Part shown: one piece after another, positions 56,871 to 64,000 of the stretch | Numbering within the stretch: the stretch's first letter is position 1 | Layout of the letters: every line of letters starts with the position of its first letter | Assembly: GCF_022829465.1 (NCBI RefSeq) | Contig: NZ_JAKSXZ010000092.1 | Location: 248,001-312,000 of the forward strand | Direction: 5' to 3' | DNA from: Methylobacterium sp. J-067 | GTDB lineage: Bacteria; Pseudomonadota; Alphaproteobacteria; Rhizobiales; Beijerinckiaceae | Length of the DNA stretch: 64,000 nt | Notes under the pieces: generated by a model | Databases searched by the model: none | Told to the model about the DNA's origin: nothing | The model's input: only the letters and a program-made list of their open reading frames with translations | Made by a program: the position numbers and the translations under genes

Positions 56871-57796
56871 TGCCAAGCGAGACAGCGGCGGGCGCCAGCG
56901 CACCCGCCGAGTTGCGTGAGCTGTTCGTCGAGCTCAACGACCTCAAGCGTGTCCGGTCCGCCGGGCGCGAGGGCACCATCGCCGAGCGCCTGTTCGCGCA
57001 GGGCTGGTCGATGCTGACGGGCGGCGCCAGCGCGGAGGATGTCGCCCTCGACATCACCGCGACGGCGCTCGCCGCCACCCGCCTCACCGACCTCGACGCC
57101 GCCTTCCTCACCGCCGCCGGCCTTTCCGAGGCCGAGGCGGCGACGGTGCTGCGCGCGGGGTTCGATGAGGTGACGGGCGCCCTCGATCCCGCCCTCCGAG
57201 ACCGGCTGCGGGCCCGGCTCACCCCCGGCAAGGAGCCCGAGGCCGGCTTCGTGCCGAGCTTCGTCGGGGCGCTCGCCGCCCAGCCCCGGGCGGGCGTCAC
57301 CTGCCCCGGCAAACCGCGCATCCTGCTGGAGCCGCCGGAGAACCACGCCGAGCATTGCCTGATGGTGGCGGTGTACGGCGTGTGCCTCGCCCCGTTCTAC
57401 CGGGCGGACCCGGCGACGGTGTTCCTCGCGGCGATGGCGCATCACTTCCACAACGCGGCGATGCCGGATGCTGGCTTCACCGGCGAGATGCTGCTCGGCG
57501 ACCACCTCCTGCCGATCATGGCGGTCGCCAATGGCTGGGCGCTCGGTGAACTCGATGAAGTGGGCGGCTTGCGCACCGAGGTCGAGCGTGCCCGTGCGAT
57601 CCTGCCCGACGATTCCACCGCCGAGGGCCGGGCCTTCCACGCGGCCGATTGCATCGACCGGGTGTTGCAGATCGCCCAGCACCTGCGGGCGGCCTCCCTC
57701 ACCATGGGGACGGTGCTGGACGAGATGGAACTGGTCCATGCCGGGCCGGTGAAGGGTTTCCATGACAGGGTCCTGCACGACATGCGGATCCCTTGA
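56870..57796 (+). CDS. Uncharacterised His-rich protein with possible HD-like metal site
   Basis: A 308-residue protein I cannot place firmly. The N-terminal third is helical (ELRELFVELNDLKRVRSAGR). The centre has PENHAEHCLMVAVYGVCLAP and, about 25 residues on, LAAMAHHFHNAAMPDAGF, then GDHLLPIMAVANGWALG and FHAADCIDRVLQIAQHL. The His/Asp spacing (H-x2-H, HH-x-HN, later H-x2-D) resembles HD-superfamily hydrolases without matching the canonical HD pair. It overlaps the synthase by one base (TGATG), so it is coupled to the pathway. Probably a soluble metal-dependent enzyme. Confidence 0.65.
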   Translation: MPSETAAGASAPAELRELFVELNDLKRVRSAGREGTIAERLFAQGWSMLTGGASAEDVALDITATALAATRLTDLDAAFLTAAGLSEAEAATVLRAGFDEVTGALDPALRDRLRARLTPGKEPEAGFVPSFVGALAAQPRAGVTCPGKPRILLEPPENHAEHCLMVAVYGVCLAPFYRADPATVFLAAMAHHFHNAAMPDAGFTGEMLLGDHLLPIMAVANGWALGELDEVGGLRTEVERARAILPDDSTAEGRAFHAADCIDRVLQIAQHLRAASLTMGTVLDEMELVHAGPVKGFHDRVLHDMRIP

Positions 57797-57854
57797 GCCA
57801 ACGGCTTGATCGACGGGCGCTTGCGCCCATCTGCCGATCCTGTCCGTGAGCGCC

Positions 57855-59036
57855 ATGATACCCTTTCCCCTCGTCTCGCCCTCGACCGGCCACGCCCTGA
57901 AGCCCGACGCCCCGCATGCCTTGCGGGACGTCGAGACCGGAGAGCGCTGGCCGGTCATCGACGGCATCCCCTACCTGCGCGTCGGCCGCGAGGCGCTGGT
58001 GGAGCGGGTGCTCGCCCATCTCGACGGGGGCGAGCCGGACGAGGCCCTGTGCGCGATCCTCGCCGACCAGGACGATTGGTGGAACGGGCCGCCCGCCGAC
58101 CCGGCCGACCTCATCACCCTCATCCGCGAGCGCCGCACCGCCACCCTGCGGGACGCCGTGCGCCTCCTCGGCTGGGGCCGCGTGGGCGACTACTTCCTGC
58201 ACCGCTGGAGCGACCCGACCTATCTCGCGGGCCTCGCCATGCTGGAAGCGCACTGGAACGATCCCGTGTGCGTCTTCGAATTCGCCTGCGGCATCGGCCA
58301 TTACCTGCGCGAACTGGCGCGGCGCGGCTGCAAGGTCTCCGGGGCCGACGTGGTCTTCGCCAAGCTCTGGGTCGCCCGGCACTGGGTGGTCGGCGAGAAG
58401 GCGCAGCTCGTCTGCTTCGATGCGAACTCGCCGCATTGGCCGGTCCCCGGCGCGCCGGTCGATCTCGTCGTCTGCAACGATGCCTTCTACTTCCTCGACG
58501 ACAAGCCGCGCGTGCTGGATCACCTCCGCCAGATGGCTGGCGACGAGGGCTGGCTCGCCCTCAGCCACATCCACAACCGCGACTGCCCCGGCTTCTCCGC
58601 CGGCAAGGCGGTGAGCGTCGAGGATATCGCCGAACTGTTCCCCGATGCCCTCGTCTACGATGACGACGAGCTGACCCGCTCCCTCGCGGAGGCCCGCGCG
58701 CCGATCCCGCACGAGGCCGGCGACCTGCGCGGCTGCGAGGCGTTCTCCGTCGTGGCCGGGCCGGGGATGCGCCCGGCGCCGCGCTCCGTGGTGGACGGGC
58801 TGACCCTGCCGAAGGCCGGCACCCCGCTGGCGTTGAACCCGCTCTACGGGCCGGACGGCAACGACTTCGCCATCCATTTCCCGTCCGAGCGGTACGCGGC
58901 CGAGTACGGCCCGCGCGTCACCTATCCGATGCGCTCGCCGGGGCCGGAGCGCCTGACCTATGGCGGCGGCATCGACGCCCCCGAGACCAAGCGGGTGCGG
59001 GTGCGCGAATTCGTCGATCTGCCGGAGCGGTGGTGA
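57855..59036 (+). CDS. Class I SAM-dependent methyltransferase
   Basis: A 393-residue protein. The first 45 residues (IPFPLVSPSTGHALKPDAP, GERWPVIDGIPYLR) resemble the Trm112-type leader of many small-molecule methyltransferases, without the Cys. The Rossmann core has VFEFACGIGHYLRELARRG, then VSGADVVFAKLWVARH and VDLVVCNDAFYFLDDK. A C-terminal part of about 150 residues (from PDALVYDDDELTRSLA) is not part of the core and is unassigned. GTG at 57846 is an alternative start. Its stop overlaps the next start (TGATG). It probably O- or N-methylates the cluster product. Confidence 0.8.
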   Translation: MIPFPLVSPSTGHALKPDAPHALRDVETGERWPVIDGIPYLRVGREALVERVLAHLDGGEPDEALCAILADQDDWWNGPPADPADLITLIRERRTATLRDAVRLLGWGRVGDYFLHRWSDPTYLAGLAMLEAHWNDPVCVFEFACGIGHYLRELARRGCKVSGADVVFAKLWVARHWVVGEKAQLVCFDANSPHWPVPGAPVDLVVCNDAFYFLDDKPRVLDHLRQMAGDEGWLALSHIHNRDCPGFSAGKAVSVEDIAELFPDALVYDDDELTRSLAEARAPIPHEAGDLRGCEAFSVVAGPGMRPAPRSVVDGLTLPKAGTPLALNPLYGPDGNDFAIHFPSERYAAEYGPRVTYPMRSPGPERLTYGGGIDAPETKRVRVREFVDLPERW

Positions 59037-60031
59037 TGGCACCGGTCGGCTGGGGCATCGTCGGCTACGGCTGGGTCGCCCGCGATTACATGGCGCCGGG
59101 CATCCGCGAGGCGGGGCACCGGCTGTTAGCCGTCTGCGACCCGAACCCCGCCTGCCGCGAGGCCGCCGCCGCCGAGGGCGCGCGGACGCACGGTGACCTC
59201 ACCGCCTTCCTCGCCGATCCGGAGGTCGAGGCGGTCTACATCGCCACCCCGAACCACCTCCACCGGGAGGCGGTGGAGGCCCTGGCCAAGGCCGGCAAGG
59301 CGGTGCTCTGCGAGAAGCCGATGGCGGCGTCCCTGTCCGACGCCGAGGCGATGGTCCGCGCCGTCGAGGCGGGCGGCATCTTCTACGGCACGGCCTTCGA
59401 CCAACGGCACCATCCGGCGCACCGGGCGATCCGCGACCACATCGCCTCGGGGGCGCTCGGCACCGTCACCACGGTGCGGATCGTCTATGCCTGCTGGCTC
59501 GGGCGGGACTGGTCGGCGGCGGGCCAGCCGAACTGGCGGATCGATTCCGTCCAGGCCGGCGGCGGCGCCCTCATCGACCTCGCCCCCCACGGGATCGACC
59601 TGATCGACTTTCTGCTGGGCGAGCCGCTGGCCGAGATCACCGCCCTGACGCAGAGCCGGGTGCAGGATTACGCCGTCGATGACGGCGCCCTGCTGATCGG
59701 GCGCACCGAAGCGGGGACGCTGGCGAGCCTGCACGTCGCCTACAATTGCCCCGACGCGCTGCCCCGGCGGCGGCTCGAAATCGTCGGCACGAAGGGTCTG
59801 CTCGTCGCCGAAAACACGATGGGCCAGACGCCCGGCGGCAGCCTCGTCTTCCACGACGGCGCCACGGGCCGCACGACGCCGGTGGCCTTCGACGGCGAGG
59901 CCTCGCCCTTCACCGAGCAGGTCCGCGCGTTCGGCGCGGCGCTCCGCAACCCGCCGGAGCGCGCCGCCTACAGCGCCGCCCGCGACCTGCACACGATGCG
60001 CCTCGTGGCGCGGGCTTATGGCAATTCATGA
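59036..60031 (+). CDS. Gfo/Idh/MocA family oxidoreductase
   Basis: A 331-residue NAD(P)-dependent sugar/inositol dehydrogenase-like enzyme. GWGIVGYGWVARDYMAPGIR is the dinucleotide fold, VYIATPNHLHREAVEALAKAG and VLCEKPMAAS (with the catalytic Lys of EKP) are diagnostic, and GGGALIDLAPHGIDLIDFLL holds the C-terminal DxxxHxxD-type site (Asp, His, Asp). Such enzymes oxidise inositols or aminosugar nucleotides. GTG at 59030 would add two residues. Confidence 0.88.
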   Translation: MAPVGWGIVGYGWVARDYMAPGIREAGHRLLAVCDPNPACREAAAAEGARTHGDLTAFLADPEVEAVYIATPNHLHREAVEALAKAGKAVLCEKPMAASLSDAEAMVRAVEAGGIFYGTAFDQRHHPAHRAIRDHIASGALGTVTTVRIVYACWLGRDWSAAGQPNWRIDSVQAGGGALIDLAPHGIDLIDFLLGEPLAEITALTQSRVQDYAVDDGALLIGRTEAGTLASLHVAYNCPDALPRRRLEIVGTKGLLVAENTMGQTPGGSLVFHDGATGRTTPVAFDGEASPFTEQVRAFGAALRNPPERAAYSAARDLHTMRLVARAYGNS

Positions 60032-60081
60032 CGTCACCGCGAGCGATGCGATGACGACAAAGAAGAAAACGGACTGATCAC

Positions 60082-61668
60082 GTGAGCGAGACCCAGGACG
60101 AACGCGCCCGCCACGCCAAGCTGAAGGCGCCGCGCTCCTATCCATTCGGCGGTGCCCGCCCCATCGAGGGCCTGCCCGAGCGCCTGCCCGATCCCGTGCG
60201 CGCCTATCTCGACATCCTGCCCGAGGGGAAGATCGTCGGCTTCCCCCTGGCGCCCCTCGACCGCACGGGCGTGCCGGTCTGGTTCGTGGCCCTGTTCCTC
60301 GACGACCCGTTCTTCGTCGGCGCGATGCCGTCCGGCATCGGCTACGGCGCCACCGACGACGAGGCGCTGATCGGCGCCGTCGCCGAGATCGCCGAGAACC
60401 TGATGCCCTCGCTCGCGGTGTTGCCCCGCGCCAAGGAACGGGCGAGCTACGACGACCTCGTGCGGGTCTATGGCGAAAAGTCCGTGGCCGACCCGCTGAC
60501 CCTGTGCCTGCCCGCCGGCTCCCCCGTGGGGCGCGGCAGCGTGCTCGAATGGACGCCGACCGTGCGCCACGCCACGGGCGAGATCGTGCTGATGCCCCTC
60601 GACATCGCCGCGACGGACTATTTCGAATTGTCCGAGGGCTACCAGCCTTTCACCAACCTCATCACCAACGGCCTCGGCGCTGGGCCGGACGTGCCCTTCG
60701 CGCTGGGCCACGGCGTGCTCGAACTCCTCCAGCGCGACGGCAACGGCCTGCTGTTCCGCGCCCTCGACCAGGGGGTGATGCTCGACCTCGATGGGATCGG
60801 GCCGGAGAACGCCGCGATGCTCGCCCGGTTGAAGGAGCTCGGCATCCGGGCGCTCCCGAAATTCGCCACCGACCAGTTCGGCCTGACGAACCTCTACGTC
60901 GTCGGCTACGACGAGGATGCCGACCGGGCGCCCGCGCCCATCGCCCTCTCGGCCTGCGGCGAAGCCTGCGATCCCGACCGCGACCGCGCCCTGCGCAAGG
61001 CGCTGCTCGAATTCCAGGCCGCGCGGGTGCGCAAGACCTTCGGCCACGGCCCGCTGGACCTCGCCTCGACCGTCACCCCGCCGGGCTACGTCGATGCCTT
61101 CATTCAGAAGGCGCTCCCCAGCCTCGACCTCGAAGAGGGAAGGGCGCTGCAAGCCATGCTCGAATGGATCGAGATGCCGAAGGCCGACCTGCGGGCGGTG
61201 CTGTCCGAGACGGTCTATTCCGAGCGCTCCACCAAGCGGTTTTCGGAGTTGCCCTCGACGCCGGCCGAGGATGGGCACGCGCGGGGCAAGATCGCCTGCG
61301 ACCGGCTTCTCGAAGCTGGCTTCGACGTCCTCTACGTCGATTGCTCGCCTCAGGGCGGCGGCGTCGGGGTGGTGAAGGCCATCGTGCCGGGCCTCGAAGT
61401 CGAGACCATGAGCTACTATCGCATCGGCGAGCGCAACACGCGCAAGCTCATCGAGCGCGACCACCCGCTCATCAAGTTCGGGCAGGAGAGCGAGACCCTG
61501 CGCCCCGTCCGCCTGACGCCGGAGGCTCTGCAGCGGCTCGGCGGCCAGCCTCTCTTTGACGTGGCGCTGGCCGAGCGCATCGTCGGGCGCCACTATCCCC
61601 TGTACCGCGAGCCGGAATCGCACCATGCGCCGTTCCGGTTGCAGCAACGGAAGGGGAGGGCGGCATGA
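60082..61668 (+). CDS. YcaO-domain protein
   Basis: A 528-residue protein of the YcaO superfamily, ATP-dependent enzymes that phosphorylate amide oxygens to form azolines, thioamides or amidines. Visible family features are GIGYGATDDEALIGAVAEIA near residues 90-109, ACGEACDPDRDRALRKALLE and FQAARVRKT around 300-325, and a C-terminal CSPQGGGVGVVKAIVPGLEV segment. The ATP-binding Glu-rich elements AEIAEN and EFQAARVRK are in place. The C-terminus lacks the PxPxP ending of azoline-forming enzymes. No E1-like or TfuA partner and no obvious precursor peptide lies beside it. Start GTG 60082; stop overlaps the next gene by 4 bases (ATGA). Confidence 0.8.
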   Translation: MSETQDERARHAKLKAPRSYPFGGARPIEGLPERLPDPVRAYLDILPEGKIVGFPLAPLDRTGVPVWFVALFLDDPFFVGAMPSGIGYGATDDEALIGAVAEIAENLMPSLAVLPRAKERASYDDLVRVYGEKSVADPLTLCLPAGSPVGRGSVLEWTPTVRHATGEIVLMPLDIAATDYFELSEGYQPFTNLITNGLGAGPDVPFALGHGVLELLQRDGNGLLFRALDQGVMLDLDGIGPENAAMLARLKELGIRALPKFATDQFGLTNLYVVGYDEDADRAPAPIALSACGEACDPDRDRALRKALLEFQAARVRKTFGHGPLDLASTVTPPGYVDAFIQKALPSLDLEEGRALQAMLEWIEMPKADLRAVLSETVYSERSTKRFSELPSTPAEDGHARGKIACDRLLEAGFDVLYVDCSPQGGGVGVVKAIVPGLEVETMSYYRIGERNTRKLIERDHPLIKFGQESETLRPVRLTPEALQRLGGQPLFDVALAERIVGRHYPLYREPESHHAPFRLQQRKGRAA

Positions 61669-62534
61669 CGCTTCGCTTCGCCTATAACACCAACGGCGCC
61701 GCCAACCACCGGCTGGACGACGCCCTCCAACTCATCAAGGCCGCCGGCTACGACGGCGTCGCCCTGACGCTCGATATCCACCATCTCGACCCCTTCGCCG
61801 AGAACTGGTCCGCGGAAGCGGGCCGGGTGGCGAGCCTGCTGGAACGGCTTGAACTCGCCTGCGTGATCGAGACCGGCGCGCGCTTCCTCCTCGATCCCAC
61901 CGCCAAGCACGAGCCGACCCTCGTCACCGCCGATGCGGCAGGCCGGGCACGGCGGGTCGGCTTCCTGAAGCGGGCCTGCGAGATCGGCGCGATGCTCTCG
62001 GCCGAGGCGGTCTCGTTCTGGGCCGGCGTGCCCAAGCCCGGCGTCGACCGCGAGGAGGCGAAGGGCTGGCTGCGCGACGGGCTCACGGAGGTCGCCGCCT
62101 TCGCGAACCAGGCCGGTGTGGTGCCCTGCCTCGAACCCGAGCCCGGCATGCTGATCGAGACGCTGGACGATTACGCCACCCTCGCCATCCCGGGGCTGAA
62201 GCTCGCCCTCGACACCGGCCATTGCCTCGTCACCGGCGAGCGCGAGCCGGCGGCGGCGGTGCGGGAATTCGCCGACCGGATCGGCACGGTCGCCATCGAG
62301 GACATGAAGCGCGGCAGCCATATCCACCTGCCCTTCGGCGAGGGGGACATGGACGTGCCGGGCGTCCTCGAAGCCTTGGAGGAGGTCGGCTACGGCAAGC
62401 TGATCTGCGTCGAGCTGTCCCGCGAGAGCCACCGCGCCGACGTGATGATCCCGCAAGCCCTCGATTACCTGCGCACCTGTCGCCGGCCGGGTCCGGTCGT
62501 CGCCGCAGGGCAGGAGACGCGGCGGCAGCTTTGA
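61665..62534 (+). CDS. Sugar phosphate isomerase/epimerase-like TIM barrel (AP_endonuc_2)
   Basis: A 289-residue xylose-isomerase-like TIM barrel. Strands start with LRFAYNTNGAANHRLDDALQ and YDGVALTLDIHHLDPF. Metal-ligand positions are suggested by CLEPEPGMLIETLDDY, LKLALDTGHCLVTGE, VAIEDMKRGSHIHLPFG and LICVELSRESHRADVM. This fold includes IolE/IolI-type inositol catabolic enzymes and epimerases of cyclitols, consistent with the neighbouring inositol-phosphate synthase and oxidoreductase. It overlaps the YcaO gene by 4 bases. Confidence 0.85.
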   Translation: MTLRFAYNTNGAANHRLDDALQLIKAAGYDGVALTLDIHHLDPFAENWSAEAGRVASLLERLELACVIETGARFLLDPTAKHEPTLVTADAAGRARRVGFLKRACEIGAMLSAEAVSFWAGVPKPGVDREEAKGWLRDGLTEVAAFANQAGVVPCLEPEPGMLIETLDDYATLAIPGLKLALDTGHCLVTGEREPAAAVREFADRIGTVAIEDMKRGSHIHLPFGEGDMDVPGVLEALEEVGYGKLICVELSRESHRADVMIPQALDYLRTCRRPGPVVAAGQETRRQL

Positions 62535-62544
62535 GCACGACCCG

Positions 62545-63783
62545 ATGAGAATCCTCTTCCTCAGCCGCCGCTACTTCCCGGCCATTTCCGGGATGAGCGT
62601 CTACGCCCAGAACCTGCTGCGCGAGCTCGCCGCCGCCGGGCACGACGTGACCATGGTCTCGCAGTACCGGGGCGACGCCTTCGGCACCCGCGTCTATGGC
62701 GGCGGCCCGCCCCCGCCCATGCCGGGGGTGAAGGTCATCGGCCTGGAACAGGTCGGCGAGCAGACGAGCGGCGATTTCGAGCGCGACATCGCCACGATGG
62801 TCGAGACCATCTGTGCCGAGCACGCGAAGCAACCCTTCGACGTGCTCCACGCCCAGTACGGCTACCCAACCGGCTACGCCGTACTGCTGGCTTCGAAGCG
62901 CCTCGGGGTGCCGAACGTCGTCTCGATCCAGGGGGGCGACGGCCATTGGGTCGGCTCGTGCTGCGAGACGCACCGCCTCGGGATGCGCGCCGTCCTCGAC
63001 CACGCCAACGCCCTGCTGATCGGCGGCACCTCCTTCGTGAAGGAGGTCTGCGACCGGCTGGGCTCGGACCCCGCCCGCTTCACCATCGTGCCGGGGGCGG
63101 TGGACACCGCCCGGTTCGCGCAAGGGACGGCGGACGGGCTGCCGGAGGCGCATTCCGGTCCGGTGCGGATGCTCTACCACGGCCGCGTCGACCGCCGGAA
63201 AGGCGTGCTCGACTTCATCGAGGCCCTGACGCTCCTGCGCGAGCAGGGCACGCCCTTCACTGCGACGATCTCCGGCATCGGCCCCGACGTCGATCCGGCC
63301 AAGGCGTTGGCCGAGGAACGCGGCTTCGGGCCGGAGGCGATCCGCTTCACCGGCTACGCCGAGTACGACACCGTGCCCGCCCTCTACCGCGAGGCCGAAA
63401 TCTTCGCCTCGCCGACCTATGCGGAGGGGTTCTCCAACACGATCCTCGAAGCCATGGCGGCGGGGCTCGCGGTGGTGTCCTGCCACGCGGTCGGCGTGTC
63501 GGATTGCCTGCGCGACGGGGAGAACGGCCTCCTCACCGATCCCGGCGACATCCCGGCGCTCGCCGCCTCGCTGACGCGGATCGCGACGGACGCGAAGCTT
63601 CGCCACCGCATCGCCGCCGCCGGGCTGGAGGAGTGCCGCCGGGTCTATTCCTGGCGAGCGGTGGGCGCGCAGATCATGGGCGTCTACGCGGACGTGCTGC
63701 GCGAGCACCCCTCGCAAGACGTACCCGACACCTTGCCGTTCGACCCGTCCTGCCGCTTCCGCGCCGAACCGCACCTGCTCTGA
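62545..63783 (+). CDS. Glycosyltransferase family 4
   Basis: A 412-residue GT-B enzyme. The acceptor half begins RILFLSRRYFPAISGMSVYA with the GT4 Gly-rich loop; FDVLHAQYGYPTGYAVLLA, VSIQGGDGHW and FTIVPGAVDTARF lead into the donor half with MLYHGRVDRRKGVLDFIEAL, the EX7E motif (SPTYAEGFSNTILEAMAAGL) and VSCHAVGVSDCLRDGENGLL. MshA (GlcNAc transfer to inositol phosphate) is one member of this family. Start ATG 62545, ten bases after the previous stop. Confidence 0.9.
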   Translation: MRILFLSRRYFPAISGMSVYAQNLLRELAAAGHDVTMVSQYRGDAFGTRVYGGGPPPPMPGVKVIGLEQVGEQTSGDFERDIATMVETICAEHAKQPFDVLHAQYGYPTGYAVLLASKRLGVPNVVSIQGGDGHWVGSCCETHRLGMRAVLDHANALLIGGTSFVKEVCDRLGSDPARFTIVPGAVDTARFAQGTADGLPEAHSGPVRMLYHGRVDRRKGVLDFIEALTLLREQGTPFTATISGIGPDVDPAKALAEERGFGPEAIRFTGYAEYDTVPALYREAEIFASPTYAEGFSNTILEAMAAGLAVVSCHAVGVSDCLRDGENGLLTDPGDIPALAASLTRIATDAKLRHRIAAAGLEECRRVYSWRAVGAQIMGVYADVLREHPSQDVPDTLPFDPSCRFRAEPHLL

Positions 63784-63786
63784 CCG

Positions 63787-64000
63787 ATGCCGACAGCCCT
63801 CGCGCTCTCGCCCCATCTCGATGACGCCGCCTTCTCGGCGGGTGGGCTGCTGACCACCCTCGCCGCCGGGGGCTGGCGGGTGGTGATGGCGACGGTCTTC
63901 ACGCAGAGCGTATCGGCGCCGCAGGGCTTCGCCCTCGCCTGCCAGCTCGACAAGGGCTTGGCCCCCGACCTCGACTACATGGCCCTGCGCCGGGCCGAGG
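63787..64000 (+). CDS. PIG-L family deacetylase (cut by window edge)
   Basis: The first 71 residues of a LmbE/PIG-L-type zinc deacetylase: TALALSPHLDDAAFSAGGLL carries the PHLDD metal site and VVMATVFTQSVSAPQGFA follows. The family removes the acetyl group from GlcNAc-inositol (MshB, PIG-L), from GlcNAc-malate (BshB) or from other amides. Its place beside an inositol-phosphate synthase and a GT4 enzyme fits the first steps of mycothiol- or GPI-like assembly. It starts three bases after the glycosyltransferase stop and continues beyond the window. Confidence 0.87.
   Translation, partial: MPTALALSPHLDDAAFSAGGLLTTLAAGGWRVVMATVFTQSVSAPQGFALACQLDKGLAPDLDYMALRRAE

Overview
The window is about 70% GC, tightly packed, and reads as chromosomal DNA of an alphaproteobacterium of the order Hyphomicrobiales, most likely Methylobacterium/Methylorubrum. 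Pointers are the AcpXL/FabZXL/FabF2XL set for very-long-chain acyl lipid A, a protein closely resembling lanmodulin (four EF-hands, two with the diagnostic proline at loop position 2), GTG/TTG starts and very long antisense shadow ORFs. I see no insertion sequence, phage, CRISPR array, rRNA or convincing tRNA. Species assignment is inference.

Layout. 1-4.5 kb (minus): a heavy-metal RND pump (CzcA, cut by the left edge, and CzcB) headed by a 73-residue PhaR-type DNA-binding protein, divergent from a two-component system whose sensor kinase carries an apparent -1 frameshift. 6.7-8.6 kb (minus): acpXL-fabZXL-fabF2XL. 9-12 kb: AI-2E-type permease and a chemoreceptor. 12-19 kb: a MoxR / DUF58 / DUF4159 / von Willebrand-type membrane protein operon, then a PAS protein. 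19.8-24.7 kb: two tandem YejA-type binding proteins plus YejB, without YejE or YejF. 24.7-34 kb: housekeeping and accessory genes (NsrR-like regulator, acetyltransferases, efflux, membrane cytochrome c, KdsB, prephenate dehydratase, phosphatase, pyrophosphatase, ubiquinone hydroxylase, TesB). 34-36.4 kb: glnK-amtB. 36.4-39.3 kb (minus): serC-serA. 39.5-44.7 kb: trmD and the ffh-chorismate mutase-rpsP-rimM operon, with an exported methyltransferase between trmD and rimM. 45-50 kb: coiled-coil protein, Rieske oxygenase, metallo-hydrolase and a solute-binding protein. 50-51 kb: a small secreted protein with a hairpin over its ribosome-binding site, then the lanmodulin-like gene. 51-55.3 kb (minus): cell-wall enzymes.

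55.7-64 kb (plus, running off the right edge) is the most unusual part: eight genes with overlaps or short gaps encoding inositol-1-phosphate synthase, an unrecognised His-rich protein, a methyltransferase, a Gfo/Idh/MocA oxidoreductase, a YcaO-domain protein, a xylose-isomerase-like TIM barrel, a GT4 glycosyltransferase and a PIG-L deacetylase. Together they look like a biosynthetic pathway for an inositol/cyclitol-derived, glycosylated, ATP-dependently modified metabolite that I cannot match to a known product.

Two very short ORFs missed by usual length cut-offs (plus strand near 41.34 kb, minus strand near 45.7 kb) both carry unusually long complementarity to the 3' end of 16S rRNA and deserve attention.
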